This document shows positions 8,623-18,524 of a DNA stretch of 64,000 nucleotides, piece by piece (positions within the stretch are counted from its first letter, which is position 1; each line of letters starts with the position of its first letter). Made by a program: the position numbers and the translations under genes. The stretch covers positions 182,841 to 246,840 of the forward strand of contig NZ_LMNW01000035.1 in NCBI RefSeq assembly GCF_001423125.1, written 5' to 3'. This stretch comes from Duganella sp. Leaf126 (GTDB lineage Bacteria; Pseudomonadota; Gammaproteobacteria; Burkholderiales; Burkholderiaceae_D). A model generated the notes under the pieces. It searched no databases, was not told the origin of the DNA, and saw only the letters and a program-made list of their open reading frames with translations.

Positions 8623-9477
8623 TTAGAACCCTTCGATCTGGAGTGGTGTGGAATAAATGCCGAAACTTGGGGCGCTGATGGCCTCGATGTTTGCGATGCG
8701 GCCGTAGAGCATGTGCTGCTGCTCGAGCACAGGATCTGCATTTTCGGGGAACAGGCTGAACAGCAAAGGGCGGACTGTGCCGCACTCGTCCACGATGCGC
8801 GCGAGCCGCGCGCTGTCGGCACCGGTCAGGAACTCCAGATTGAGGCTCAGCTGCCGGTGCCGCGTGCCGACATTATTCTTGGCGGCGCCGGCGGCGGTGC
8901 GGTAGCTCTCGCTGGTATCGACTGAGGTGGCGCTGGCGCCGTAGCTGGCGTTGTATTCGGGTGACCAGTACATGCCGGCGACCAGGCGCGAAAGCTCGAT
9001 GTAGCCGTCCGGGTTGTCGACCGAGGACAGCTCGATTACCAGCTGGCGCACGCTCACCGGTTCGAACCAGGCCACGCCGTCGGAGCCGCCGCCGCGCGCC
9101 CAGGTGTTCACGCCGCCCCACTGGTAACCGTTCCAGCCAGGCGGCAGGTAGCCGATCGGCGAAGCACCCAGCGGCGCCTCCGGACACGGCATCATGACGC
9201 CGGTGTCGAGCACCGGAGTGGAGTCGCCCGCCCGGTCGTAGCCGCGCACCCGCATGCGCGCCGAGCTGTTCATGTTTGAGCGGATCGGGGCCACGCAGGC
9301 AATCAGTTCAGGCGTGGGCCACGTCGCGAAGATCGCCACGCCGGTGCCCTCGGCGCGCAGTACCGCGGAGCGCTCGTCGCGCTGCAGGTTGGCCGGACCC
9401 AGCCCGCCGGCTTGACTCGAGGCCGTGAGGACTGCGCGGTCGATAGCGTTATCGTAGATGATGCGGAGATTGTTCAT
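8623..9477 (-). CDS. Phage tail-tip structural protein, unknown family
   Basis: 284 residues, with Gly/Trp-rich loops in the middle and no signal peptide or membrane helix. The start overlaps the upstream stop (ATGA), so it is translationally coupled. Its place between tail-tip genes and the fibre gene suggests a distal tail or baseplate component. I do not recognise a named domain. Confidence 0.55.
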   Translation of the reverse strand: MNNLRIIYDNAIDRAVLTASSQAGGLGPANLQRDERSAVLRAEGTGVAIFATWPTPELIACVAPIRSNMNSSARMRVRGYDRAGDSTPVLDTGVMMPCPEAPLGASPIGYLPPGWNGYQWGGVNTWARGGGSDGVAWFEPVSVRQLVIELSSVDNPDGYIELSRLVAGMYWSPEYNASYGASATSVDTSESYRTAAGAAKNNVGTRHRQLSLNLEFLTGADSARLARIVDECGTVRPLLFSLFPENADPVLEQQHMLYGRIANIEAISAPSFGIYSTPLQIEGF

Positions 9478-10166
9478 GCGTACCCTGTGACGTCAATGAT
9501 GAGGTGTCTGGCGACGTCTACGCTGGGAGACGTTGCACTGGATGGCTGATAATCTTGAGGCGGCCCCAGCGCCGCGCCAAAGATTTCGACCGCGACCGCA
9601 ATGCGTAACCCGGTGCTGAGAGGACTGACCAAGCTGCGTTCAGCCTGGATCGTTTTCGTCGACGAACCGTTTTGCTGAAACCCACTCGTGATCAACCGGT
9701 AGTACTGGTTCAGCAGCACCGTGGCATAGGTCCGGGTCATGTCGAGGCTGAAATCTCCGTGGCCATCGACCACTTTTACAATCCGGATCGGCTTCTTCGA
9801 AGCGCAGAACAGCAGCTCACCCGTCACCTCGTGAAATACCTGCACGCCGGACGTGGCGGTCGACGTGCTGATCGGCGCGAAGAAATAGCAGATCACGGTG
9901 GCGTTGTTCGGCACGTTCTCGCGTCCCTGGTGCACCTCCAGCTTGCCGTCCGAAACCGACGCAACCGCAGATGGATAAGCGGACCGGATTGCCACGATCT
10001 CGCCCGCATTGATTGGTGTGCGCCCCACGCGGACGGACGTTGGAAATCCCTGCAGCGCTTCCGATACCACGACTACTTCGACCACGCGATCGAGGACGTA
10101 ATTTTTGAAAACACCGTCAACCTGGAAGGTGCGTGACGTAGTGTTGCGAGATTCAAAACCGGACAT
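9474..10166 (-). CDS. Putative tail structural protein, unknown
   Basis: 230 residues from ATG 10166, which overlaps the upstream stop as TGATG. The longer frame to 10193 would run into the neighbour. It is rich in beta-strand text with no membrane segments. It belongs to the coupled tail-tip block. No family recognised. Confidence 0.5.
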   Translation of the reverse strand: MSGFESRNTTSRTFQVDGVFKNYVLDRVVEVVVVSEALQGFPTSVRVGRTPINAGEIVAIRSAYPSAVASVSDGKLEVHQGRENVPNNATVICYFFAPISTSTATSGVQVFHEVTGELLFCASKKPIRIVKVVDGHGDFSLDMTRTYATVLLNQYYRLITSGFQQNGSSTKTIQAERSLVSPLSTGLRIAVAVEIFGAALGPPQDYQPSSATSPSVDVARHLIIDVTGYA

Positions 10167-10474
10167 CAGTACACCCCCAAGACGAGCTGACATGGCGGTA
10201 CCGACGAAACAAATTCGTATCCTTTGCGCTGCCAGGAGACTGTATTCCCCGAAAACGTAACGATCGGCAGCGTTGTCGCTGCATACCCCGAGATCCCGGT
10301 GCGCGTGTCCATCACCGGCACGGCGAACGGAATACCTTGGTCCAGGCCCGGAACCACCGCTGAGCCTGTCATCGCGCTGGCGTCGATGATGGCGATCTGG
10401 CGCCCGACTACGGTCGAGACATCCATCACCAATTCACCGGTGACAAGATCAAATGTTTGAAGACCTTCCCCCAT
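10166..10474 (-). CDS. Small tail-module protein, unknown
   Basis: 102 residues from ATG 10474, again in a TGATG overlap with the gene before it. The protein is soluble, beta-rich and contains SWQRKGYEF. The exact stop/start overlaps on both sides support a real coupled gene. The function is unknown; a minor tail part is likely from position. Confidence 0.5.
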   Translation of the reverse strand: MGEGLQTFDLVTGELVMDVSTVVGRQIAIIDASAMTGSAVVPGLDQGIPFAVPVMDTRTGISGYAATTLPIVTFSGNTVSWQRKGYEFVSSVPPCQLVLGVY

Positions 10475-11538
10475 CACCACACCCCCACGCGCGCTACAAG
10501 ACCACCCATTGGGTTGTCGGAATTTGGTCCATAGGCCCGGAGGCCGTTGCTGTCGAACTCAGCGCGCTTTCCAGTTGCCTTGCTGCGCAGCAGCCCAATG
10601 GTTCCGGTTGCAGCCTGCAGCTCGCCAGCAAATGTTCCGGTGGCGGCCGCCAGATTGCCGCTGAATATCGCCGACCCGTTAGCGATCGAGAGGCCTGGCG
10701 CGTAAACGTCGCCGCTTGCATCGACCTGAAAATATCGACCAGTCAGAGGGTTACCCATCAGGAAGCCCAGCGCACTGAGGTGAAAGCCGCCCTGCAGGTT
10801 CTTCGGCCACTCGTAGGTGCTATGCGCGTAACCAGGACCGCCATGCAGCACGGCGCTGTAGATGTCGCCGGCCGTGATCTTGCCGATGTCAGCCGCGATT
10901 GCGCTCAGCTGGCCGACGCGGAACCATTGCAGGTACGGCGCCGACCAGACGGTGACACCACGGACCAGGTCAAATATTCCGTCCGAGCAGTGGCGGAACA
11001 TGCCTAGCGCCAGTTCCTGCGGGGACCCTTCCCATGCGTTGCCGGAGCCCCAGGCATTGAGCGGGGGATACGAGGTTTCGCCCTCGGTGACGATCTGCGC
11101 GGGCGAGCTGGCCAGCGCGATCAGACTGGAATTGCTGTAGCAGACCCGCCGAGAATTTCCCGGCTTGCCGTCCTCGCCGATCGTACCGTCGTACATTTTC
11201 ACGACGGTCTCACTGGCCTCGTAGATGCGCCCCTCGACGGTAATTTTTGCGGTGACCGTCACGCTCTCGCTGCGCATATCGACATACGCGAGGACGGCGG
11301 TATTCCCTGCCACCGTCAGCGCGCTGCCGTCGCTGGTGGTGAACGCCACCTGTCCGTCCATGTTGATCATCGCAGGCGTGAAGGCGGCCACCGCCGGCAC
11401 GGCCGTGTTGGTGCCGGTCGCGATGACCTTGAATACCCGGGTCGTGGCCGCCAGTGACATCGATTTGTCCCGCGCCGGCTCGAACCGAGGCACGGTGTTC
11501 ATGATCAGGTTGTCGCGTTCCCCTACGATTGCGCTCAT
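10474..11538 (-). CDS. Tail-tip/host-specificity protein (J C-terminal-like)
   Basis: 354 residues. An Ig-like N-terminal half is followed by LSAIAADIGKITAGDIY and LQGGFHLSALGF, text typical of the C-terminal part of lambda J-type and DUF1983-type tail-tip proteins. Unlike lambda J it is a separate short gene, so the host-specificity function seems split over several coupled proteins (9474-13001). The start overlaps the stop of the gene before it. Receptor contact is inferred. Confidence 0.55.
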   Translation of the reverse strand: MSAIVGERDNLIMNTVPRFEPARDKSMSLAATTRVFKVIATGTNTAVPAVAAFTPAMINMDGQVAFTTSDGSALTVAGNTAVLAYVDMRSESVTVTAKITVEGRIYEASETVVKMYDGTIGEDGKPGNSRRVCYSNSSLIALASSPAQIVTEGETSYPPLNAWGSGNAWEGSPQELALGMFRHCSDGIFDLVRGVTVWSAPYLQWFRVGQLSAIAADIGKITAGDIYSAVLHGGPGYAHSTYEWPKNLQGGFHLSALGFLMGNPLTGRYFQVDASGDVYAPGLSIANGSAIFSGNLAAATGTFAGELQAATGTIGLLRSKATGKRAEFDSNGLRAYGPNSDNPMGGLVARVGVW

Positions 11539-13001
11539 ACCAATCCTCCTACGGTCACGCGGCCGGTCATCCAGTGCCGCTGTAGCATCACCACCACGCC
11601 GGGCGCGCCGGCGGCCAGCCCCCAGCGCTGATCACGCAGCACCACCGGCGCGCCCAGCTCGAGCACGTTCAGCTCCGGCTCGCCGTCGAGTTCGTAGATG
11701 GTGCGCGGCACGCTGCGCAGCGCCAGGCGGCGCCTGGCCTCGGCATTGGCATCCACGCGCCGTTTCAGGCAGGTTTCGATCTGCACCGGGTCGTCTGTCA
11801 GGCGGTACCTCGCCTGCACCGTCTCGTCCACCACTGTTTCCGTCAGCCACTCGGTCGCGTACAGGTCAGCGTGTTCCGGCGGGATGCTGGTCGTGAGCGC
11901 TCCCTGCACGGTGTAGTTGCGGTCGAACGCGATTTTCACCGCGGCTACCACCGGGAGACGCTCGGCCGGCCGCAGCGAGTTGGCCAGCATCTGGTCGGGG
12001 CCGATTTCCACCGGCGTGCCAGGTGCCGGAAGCGCGATCTGCACCAGGCGCAGCTTGCCGGTGGCCGACATGATCGCCTGCGCGCCCACGCTGGCGGCCA
12101 GCTGCTGGATCGCCAGCGCCTGGTTGGTCCGGTCGGCGACGTACAGACCCACCGGCTGCTGGTGGGCGGCATCGAATGCAGCGAGGTTGACCAGGTCCAG
12201 GTCAGCATCGGTGAATCGATCGGCAGGTTTGCCGTAGGCCGTGGCGATGCGGCGCACCAGCGGCGCGATACGCGGTGCGTAGCCGGCGCCGTTGTCGCCC
12301 TGCACGCTGCAGGTGACGGTGCTGGCCAGCGGGTTGATCTGCATCTTGAAGCGCCCCGGCGCGCCCGCGTCTACAGGAACTGGCTTGCCGTTGGTCCGCA
12401 CCTCAAACACCGATTCCACGGCGCCGAGAAATCCGTATTCCAACGTCGCCGGATTGGTGAGCAGTGGCGACACGTTGTGGCATTCACCGAAAGGGATCGG
12501 CAAGACCGCGTCCTTGTTCGTCGAGGTGCCGCCCAACTTGGCTTCGCTGATCGGGGTGTTCAGGCGCTGCATTTTGTCGCGCAGCACCAGGTTCACGGTT
12601 TCGCGGCTCGAACTGCCCACATCATCGACGATGCCGTCGAACACCAGCCGGAAGTCTGCGCGCGGCCAGGCCGGGTCGCCGCGCCAGGCGCGGATGCGCC
12701 GGTTGCGCCACACGTCGCCCAGCCAGCTGTCGAGCGCGCCGTCGCCGTTGTCCAGCTCGATGTCGCCGCCGGACAGCGCCGCCTCACCGGTCAGGCTAAC
12801 CTGCTCGGTGAACGCTAGGCCGCCCTTGGCAACCGCGCGGTACACGGTGTTAGCCGGCGTGTCGGACGGCCCGGTCACGTATTCGCGCGAGGCAATGTAG
12901 CGCGTCACCTCGGCGCCGGCCACATTCACCTGCGCCTCGATCAGCACCATGCGCACGGCGGCTGGATTTTTCAGCCAGGCCAGGTATTGCTCATCGGTCA
13001 T
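11535..13001 (-). CDS. Tail-tip hub-like protein
   Basis: 488 residues from ATG 13001 (AAGG 6 nt upstream; ATG 13007 is too close to that site). It begins MTDEQYLAWL and contains the DNGDGALDSWLG and FDGIVDD blocks seen in large phage tail proteins encoded right after tape measures. Hub or distal tail assembly is likely. It overlaps the tape-measure end by a few bases, so the two are coupled. Confidence 0.55.
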   Translation of the reverse strand: MTDEQYLAWLKNPAAVRMVLIEAQVNVAGAEVTRYIASREYVTGPSDTPANTVYRAVAKGGLAFTEQVSLTGEAALSGGDIELDNGDGALDSWLGDVWRNRRIRAWRGDPAWPRADFRLVFDGIVDDVGSSSRETVNLVLRDKMQRLNTPISEAKLGGTSTNKDAVLPIPFGECHNVSPLLTNPATLEYGFLGAVESVFEVRTNGKPVPVDAGAPGRFKMQINPLASTVTCSVQGDNGAGYAPRIAPLVRRIATAYGKPADRFTDADLDLVNLAAFDAAHQQPVGLYVADRTNQALAIQQLAASVGAQAIMSATGKLRLVQIALPAPGTPVEIGPDQMLANSLRPAERLPVVAAVKIAFDRNYTVQGALTTSIPPEHADLYATEWLTETVVDETVQARYRLTDDPVQIETCLKRRVDANAEARRRLALRSVPRTIYELDGEPELNVLELGAPVVLRDQRWGLAAGAPGVVVMLQRHWMTGRVTVGGLV

Positions 13002-16000
13002 ACGCATCCTTTTTCACTGTAGAGGCCCAGGCCGAAGCCTTGGCCGATTTCTCCACGCCCGCTACCACTGTCCCGGCGGCTTTCGCGTTCGATTCGGCGG
13101 TCGCCTTCACCACCGCGCTGGTTTGCGCAGCCTGGTCGGAGCGCAGCGCTTTCACCTCCTCGCGCAGTGCCTTGACCTCGGCGACAAGGGCGTCCGATCC
13201 AGCATTCGACGCGGCCGAGTAGCGGCTGTAATCAATCGCCGGCGCGGCGCTGGCGGCCGTGGCCACCACCGCTGGGGCGTTGGTGAATTTCACACCTTGA
13301 GCGTCCGACACACCCATCGCCACCTGCAGCTGAGCAATGGCCTGCGCCACCGTCAGCACGCTGTCGTTGATGGTGATCAGCCCCTTGACCTGCGCCTCGA
13401 GCGCGTCGTAGCTGGCATGCTGCAGGTCCACCTGCTCCGCCGCCCACTTGGCTGCGTCCTGGTTGGCTGCAATCACACGCGCGTAATCGGCCGCATATTT
13501 TGCGTCCGACGCGTTCACAGCCTGCGAGGCCGTGAGGAAGGCTTGCTCGGCGGCGGACAGCCGACCCTGCGCCGCCGCGTCCCCTGAATTGGCGGCCGCC
13601 AGCGTCTGCTCAAACTGGCGCCGAGCCTCGGCATACTGCTGCTCTGGCGTCAGGATAGAGAGGTTGCCCAGTGCCAGGCTGTCGTTCATGCCCTTGAGCG
13701 TGCTCACCCACGATTTCGACGCATCGATCGCTGTTTTCATGGCAGACGATTCGTTGCTGTAGGCGCTGGCCAGCACGTCCTTGGCCGATGCTACCCGCTT
13801 GGCGGCCTGCACCTGGTCGAACAGCGACTTGTTCACGTCGGCGATGGCAGCACGCTGAATTTCCAGCAGCTGCACCTGGCTCATCGTGATTTCGTTGAGC
13901 TGTTGTCGAAGGTCGGATGCCTGGTCGCGAATTTGCGCTTCCGTCAAGCGCACTGCACCAGCCAATTCATCCGCGTAGTCGGCCACCTGCTTGAACGCCG
14001 GTGCCAGCGCAATCATCTGCGCAAACAACTTCGCGCCGGCCTCCGTGCTGACATCGATGCCCAGCACGGCCGCTTTGAACTGATCGGTCGTTTTGAGGCT
14101 CGACTGCCCCATCGACGCCAGCTGCGCGGCCACCTGTTTCTGCACGGGCGCCAACTGCTCAGCCTGGGTCAGGTAGTTCTGCTGGAACGAACTGACACCG
14201 TTGGCCAGCACCTGGAGCCCACCGGCAGCAGCGATCAGGCGCTCTCGCGCTTCGATACCCGCCACGCCGGTCACGCGCGCCGTCTGACCGATGGCATCCA
14301 GCACAGTGTCCACCGCGACATAGTCCGCGGTGACCCGCTGCAGCGTGGCGCTCAACACCTCACCCTGCGCCGCGAAGCGAGACAGGCCGGGGACTAGACG
14401 TTCGGCCAGCTCAGTGCTCACCGTATCGAGCAGGCTCACTACCAGCTCGTTATCTTTTGCTGCGTCGCCGGTCAACTTGAGGTCGAACACCTTCGTGTAG
14501 CCGTCGATAGCGTTTGCCTCGATACCGAGGGCTTTGCCAAACCCTTTCACCGAAGCGATCATGGTCTTGATCGTGGTGTCGAGGGAATTGTCGGTTTCCG
14601 TGTCGAGCGAGGTGTTCTCAGTACGGCGTTTATCGCTGCGGAGGTAGCCGCCCTTCTGCAGGATGTTCGCGTAGGCTTGCGCGTCGATCCCGCTGGAACT
14701 GATGGTGCCTTTCAGGCCTTGGCTTTCCACCTGGGCCGACTTGTAGCCGAAGAAGCGATTCGCCACGCCGCCCAACAAACCGCCGACCAGCGCGCCCAGC
14801 GCCGTTCCGAGCACCGGGACGACCGACCCGACGACTGCGCCGATGGCGGTGCCCGCGTTGACGGTGCTGTTTCCCGATCCGCTGATGCCATAGCCCCCGG
14901 AGATGATCCGGCCGCCGTAGACTCCGCCGAGGATGCCGGTGGCCTCGCCCAGCGTAGCGCCGGCAAAACTACCAGCAGAGATCGCCGAGCCGGTACCGGC
15001 CATGCCGGCTGCGCTGTATGCTGCTGCGGCGTTGGCGGCCTGGGCACCTGTCATACCCATGCCGGCGCCAAACGCGGACACCGATGCGGAGCCGAACATG
15101 TTGCCCAGCGTGGCGACGTAGCCGCCCAGAGTGGCGCCCACAGTGGAAAACCCGGTGGTGAATCCCTGGTAGATTTTCTGGCCCATCGACACCAGGTCGA
15201 GCGCGCTACTACCAGCGCCCGCCATGCTCATGGCAGATGCCATGCCTGGCACGCCAGCGCCGGTCATCCCCATCATGTTGCCCACCATGTTCACCACAAA
15301 CGGCTTGGCGAACATTTTGTAGATCTCGTCAGCAACGCTGGTCTTAAAGGTGGTCGTCAGCGATTTCGTGAAGGACTTCCAGCCAGATTTGCCGTTGTTG
15401 AGCATGTCGGCAAAACCTTGACGGAATATGTCGTCGTACTTTTTAACTGCCTCCTTCCATTGCTCGACCGACTCTTTCTTCGAAGCCCCGATGCCGCGCT
15501 CAACGTTCAGTTCGCGCATGAGGCGCACCGATTCGCGGATGGCCTCTGCCTCGGCCTCGCGGCCGGCAATACCGTCCAGCGTTGCCGCTTTGGCGAGCTC
15601 GATGTTGGCGACTTCTTCGACACGCTCGGTGTTATAGGCCTGCAGCTGTTTGCTGTTCATGCCGATCGTAGCGTTCTCATCTTTCTGTGCCTGCAGCTGG
15701 CCGCGCAGCGCGGCGACATCCGCCTCACGCGCAGCCTGCAGCCGGTCGAGGGATTCGAACGCAGCGCGGCTGGCGTCAACGTCCATCTGGTTCAGATCGA
15801 CCGTCAGCTTTGCGCGGCGAGTGAGGATTTGCTCGTCGATCACCGCGATCTGCCCGCGCATGTCGGCCAGCTTGCGTTGCTGCTCGCCGCGCTGGTCTTC
15901 GGAGACGGTGCGCCGCGACTCCACTGCGATGAGTTCGTCCTGGCGCGCCTTTTCCCGCTGGAGCGCTTCTTCGTCCCGCTTGGCGGCAAGCTCAGCCCGT

Positions 16001-17679
16001 TCCATGCGCTGGTCGAGCGCCTGGCTGGCGCCCAGTGCTTCGTCGGCCTCCAGCAGCATGCGGGCGCGCTTGGCCGCTTCTTCTTGGACCGCACCCAGCC
16101 GTGTGATTGCCGAAATCTGCGCTTCGACGCCGGCGTTGCTGACGTCACCAAAGCTGGCGCGGATTGCCAGCGCTCGCTTCGCAATTTCAACATCCGACTC
16201 GCCGGCGGCCAGGCCCTGCTCACGGCTCAGGTTCAGCTGTTTCTGCAACTGGTCGGCGCGGGTCAAATACTGGTCACCTTCCTTCGCCCAGGTGATGCCG
16301 GCCTCGGCCAGACGGTTGCGCTCGGCCTCGATCGCTGCCAGCCGCTTTTCCTTGTCCTCCTGTTGAAGAAGCGCGTCCAGGTCCTTCTGCGCCTGCTCCT
16401 TCGTGTCCTTTTGCCCGGTACCGAATCCCAGCGTGGGCGCCATGCCAGTCGATGAAAACGGCGCGGCCGTGACGGTCCCTTTCTGCGCGTCCTCGAGGCG
16501 CTGCCGGGCGGCTTTAATTTTATCGGCGAGGGTTGGCTCGCGGCCGATATCGAGCATCCGATCCCACGCCGACTTGGCCGCACTGCCGACCGCGCCCCAC
16601 GTGCGCTGCAGCGTCCCCAGCGACGCCTCAACCTGCCCGCTTTTTTCCTTCATAGCGTCGGCGTAGGCGGCCTGCGCCACCTTCGCGGCATCGCTCTTGC
16701 GCCCTTGGTCTTCCAGTGCCTTGACCTGCTTGTAGGTCTGTAGCGTGAGGTAGCCGTATTGCTCACCCAGCTTGATCGACGCTTTCAGCGGATCGCCGCC
16801 CAACTCGGCAAACGCCTGGACGGTTTTCTCGACCTCGATGCCCAGGTATTTTTGCGACTGCACCGCCGTGACCGAGGCAGCGACGAGCTGGTCGGCGGCG
16901 ACCTTGCCGGTGCCCACGAGCTGCGCCAGCACCTCGGCGTTTTTGCCCTGCGTGCCGGCGGCTTGCGATGCCGCTTTTGCCATGTCGCCGAGCTGGCCAG
17001 CCGTCACGCCAGCAGCATTGCCAGTAGACGCAATCGCCTGGCTGTAGGCGTCGGCTTCTTTACTGCCCTGGTAATACGCCACGCCCAGCGCGACTGCAGC
17101 AGCAGCGGCCACGGTGAACGGCGAGACGAGGCTGAGCATATAGCCGCCCAATGCGCGCGCAGCGGCGCCGGCGCCGCCGAACATATCGCGCAGCTGGCCG
17201 CCCTGCTGCGTGAGAACGGTCAATACCGGCATGCCGCCCTGCAGCGACGTGACGATGTCGGTGAACTGAGCGGGCACATTGCGCATGGCCGCTGCCGTGG
17301 CGGCGGCCGACATGCCGACGTTGCGCTGCGCGCCCTCGACAGCGCGCAACTGCGTCAGATACGGCGCCAGCGTCTCAGGATTGACGTTCAACTGGCGCGC
17401 TCTCGCTTCGAAATACTGAGCGCTGGTGCGGCTGCCCGCCTCCATGGCCGCAGTGGTGCGCTGAATCTCAGCGATCATGCTGCGCTGTGACGCGGCGACA
17501 GAGCGGGCCGATCGGCCAGAACCGGTGCCCACGTTGACCACCGCGCGCTCGGCCTCGCCGCTGGCGCGCGTGACGGTGCGCGCCATTGCATCGGCCTGCT
17601 GGCCGATTTCATTGAAGCCAGCGCGCGTGCCGGTCGTATTTACCTCGGCTTCAATTTGGACGCCGCGCGATTCGCTCAT
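12991..17679 (-). CDS. Tail tape measure protein
   Basis: 1562 residues, the longest gene of the phage. Residues 1-200 contain repeated Ala-rich helices and a hydrophobic stretch, as in lambda-family (TMP_2) tape measures. Long coiled-coil regions with heptads fill about 380-720 and the C-terminal 300 residues. A Gly/Ala/Met-rich hydrophobic zone lies at about 800-990, suited to membrane insertion. It sets tail length and is ejected with DNA. By the general rule of about 0.15 nm per residue the tail would be about 230 nm, an inference. It follows the G/GT chaperone genes, the classic order. Confidence 0.92.
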   Translation of the reverse strand: MSESRGVQIEAEVNTTGTRAGFNEIGQQADAMARTVTRASGEAERAVVNVGTGSGRSARSVAASQRSMIAEIQRTTAAMEAGSRTSAQYFEARARQLNVNPETLAPYLTQLRAVEGAQRNVGMSAAATAAAMRNVPAQFTDIVTSLQGGMPVLTVLTQQGGQLRDMFGGAGAAARALGGYMLSLVSPFTVAAAAAVALGVAYYQGSKEADAYSQAIASTGNAAGVTAGQLGDMAKAASQAAGTQGKNAEVLAQLVGTGKVAADQLVAASVTAVQSQKYLGIEVEKTVQAFAELGGDPLKASIKLGEQYGYLTLQTYKQVKALEDQGRKSDAAKVAQAAYADAMKEKSGQVEASLGTLQRTWGAVGSAAKSAWDRMLDIGREPTLADKIKAARQRLEDAQKGTVTAAPFSSTGMAPTLGFGTGQKDTKEQAQKDLDALLQQEDKEKRLAAIEAERNRLAEAGITWAKEGDQYLTRADQLQKQLNLSREQGLAAGESDVEIAKRALAIRASFGDVSNAGVEAQISAITRLGAVQEEAAKRARMLLEADEALGASQALDQRMERAELAAKRDEEALQREKARQDELIAVESRRTVSEDQRGEQQRKLADMRGQIAVIDEQILTRRAKLTVDLNQMDVDASRAAFESLDRLQAAREADVAALRGQLQAQKDENATIGMNSKQLQAYNTERVEEVANIELAKAATLDGIAGREAEAEAIRESVRLMRELNVERGIGASKKESVEQWKEAVKKYDDIFRQGFADMLNNGKSGWKSFTKSLTTTFKTSVADEIYKMFAKPFVVNMVGNMMGMTGAGVPGMASAMSMAGAGSSALDLVSMGQKIYQGFTTGFSTVGATLGGYVATLGNMFGSASVSAFGAGMGMTGAQAANAAAAYSAAGMAGTGSAISAGSFAGATLGEATGILGGVYGGRIISGGYGISGSGNSTVNAGTAIGAVVGSVVPVLGTALGALVGGLLGGVANRFFGYKSAQVESQGLKGTISSSGIDAQAYANILQKGGYLRSDKRRTENTSLDTETDNSLDTTIKTMIASVKGFGKALGIEANAIDGYTKVFDLKLTGDAAKDNELVVSLLDTVSTELAERLVPGLSRFAAQGEVLSATLQRVTADYVAVDTVLDAIGQTARVTGVAGIEARERLIAAAGGLQVLANGVSSFQQNYLTQAEQLAPVQKQVAAQLASMGQSSLKTTDQFKAAVLGIDVSTEAGAKLFAQMIALAPAFKQVADYADELAGAVRLTEAQIRDQASDLRQQLNEITMSQVQLLEIQRAAIADVNKSLFDQVQAAKRVASAKDVLASAYSNESSAMKTAIDASKSWVSTLKGMNDSLALGNLSILTPEQQYAEARRQFEQTLAAANSGDAAAQGRLSAAEQAFLTASQAVNASDAKYAADYARVIAANQDAAKWAAEQVDLQHASYDALEAQVKGLITINDSVLTVAQAIAQLQVAMGVSDAQGVKFTNAPAVVATAASAAPAIDYSRYSAASNAGSDALVAEVKALREEVKALRSDQAAQTSAVVKATAESNAKAAGTVVAGVEKSAKASAWASTVKKDAYDR

Positions 17680-17680
17680 T

Positions 17681-17995
17681 TCATTCCTTCACTTTGTTCA
17701 GCACCGGCAGCGCGGCGTACTCCATGACCCGCAGGTCACTTTCCCACTCGTCGAGTTCTTCAGGCGTCAGGCCCATGCGATCAAGCGAGCGGTGGGCGCA
17801 CGTGTAATCGAGGCCGGTCACGCCGCCCATTGGACCGGTCCGCCACTGCGTCTGCTGCTCGCGAAAGAGCACGAAGACGGGCGCATTCTCAGGCCAGAGG
17901 GCGACTTCGCGCGCCTCCTCGGCGGCCGCCATCTGCATGCCGAATGGGTTGCCCGCTTCGGGCTTGGGCGCCGGCTGGTAGAACGCCGCCGCCAC
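17681..17995 (-). CDS. Tail assembly chaperone T part (DUF1799-like), made by -1 frameshift
   Basis: 104 residues counted from GTG 17995, but this start has no ribosome site. The frame is open upstream through CTG AAA GGG into the heptamer at 18004-18010, so it is most likely translated only as the C-terminal part of a G-T fusion. The sequence (AREVALWPENAPVFVLF, then WESDLRVMEY) resembles DUF1799 phage proteins found next to tape measures. The fusion should bind the tape measure and recruit tail-tube subunits, as gpGT does in lambda. Confidence 0.8.
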   Translation of the reverse strand: MAAAFYQPAPKPEAGNPFGMQMAAAEEAREVALWPENAPVFVLFREQQTQWRTGPMGGVTGLDYTCAHRSLDRMGLTPEELDEWESDLRVMEYAALPVLNKVKE

Positions 17996-18000
17996 TTCGG

Positions 18001-18429
18001 TCAGTTTCCCAGCCGGCCCTCGGTCATCGCTGCGCGATACGACTGGATGATGGCCGTGGCCGCCTGAGGCACTTCGTCCACCAGCTGCTCGACCGCATCG
18101 CGATCAAACTTCACATCGAGGTTCCAGCCGCTGACCGAGGCCATGATGAAATCGGCTTGGCCGTCCAGCGTGGTGAGCGTCAGCTCAGCCTCGGTCACAA
18201 CGCTGGCCGCAGAGTCGTCGCCATCGGCAACCTTGGCCTTCAACGCTTCGATGGCTGCGGTGCTCTCGGCACGCATCTTCACCAGGTGATCGTCGATGAA
18301 CTCGGCGAAGGCCTTGCGCGTGCGGTAGATGAAGTCGACCTCGATTTTGCCGACGGTGCCGTCCAGCAAGGGGAACGACAGGTCTTTCGTGATTTTTTTC
18401 GGGGTGCTGCCCAGTACGATTTTCGACAT
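18001..18429 (-). CDS. Tail assembly chaperone G part
   Basis: 142 residues. A small acidic protein starting MSKIVLGSTPKK, between the tail tube and tape measure genes, the place of lambda G. Its last codons are CTG GGA AAC before TGA, so the slippery heptamer G GGA AAC lies directly at the stop. Ribosomes that slip back one base continue into the T frame. Normal termination gives G alone; the ratio of G to GT is important for tail assembly in lambda. Confidence 0.8.
   Translation of the reverse strand: MSKIVLGSTPKKITKDLSFPLLDGTVGKIEVDFIYRTRKAFAEFIDDHLVKMRAESTAAIEALKAKVADGDDSAASVVTEAELTLTTLDGQADFIMASVSGWNLDVKFDRDAVEQLVDEVPQAATAIIQSYRAAMTEGRLGN
18004..18010 (-). promoter_or_regulatory. Slippery heptamer for programmed -1 frameshift
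   Basis: Minus-strand GGGAAAC, in zero frame G GGA AAC, with the G stop codon TGA directly after it. It fits the X-XXY-YYZ rule and is one base different from lambda GGGAAAG. Slippage gives GGG AAA and then CTG ACC GAA GTG GCG, exactly the frame of 17681-17995. Confidence 0.8.
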
Positions 18430-18524
18430 GATTTTCTTTCGCGGGTAAGGTAATGCCCGTGCCGGCCGCCGCGCCCGCGAAGGCGACGGCGACCAGTCGG
18501 CGCTCGTTTGCGGCTTGCGCCGGC

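Noticed and set aside
14677..16455. 592-codon plus-strand frame opposite the tape measure
   Set aside because: Antisense shadow of coiled-coil DNA; no start site and no family text.
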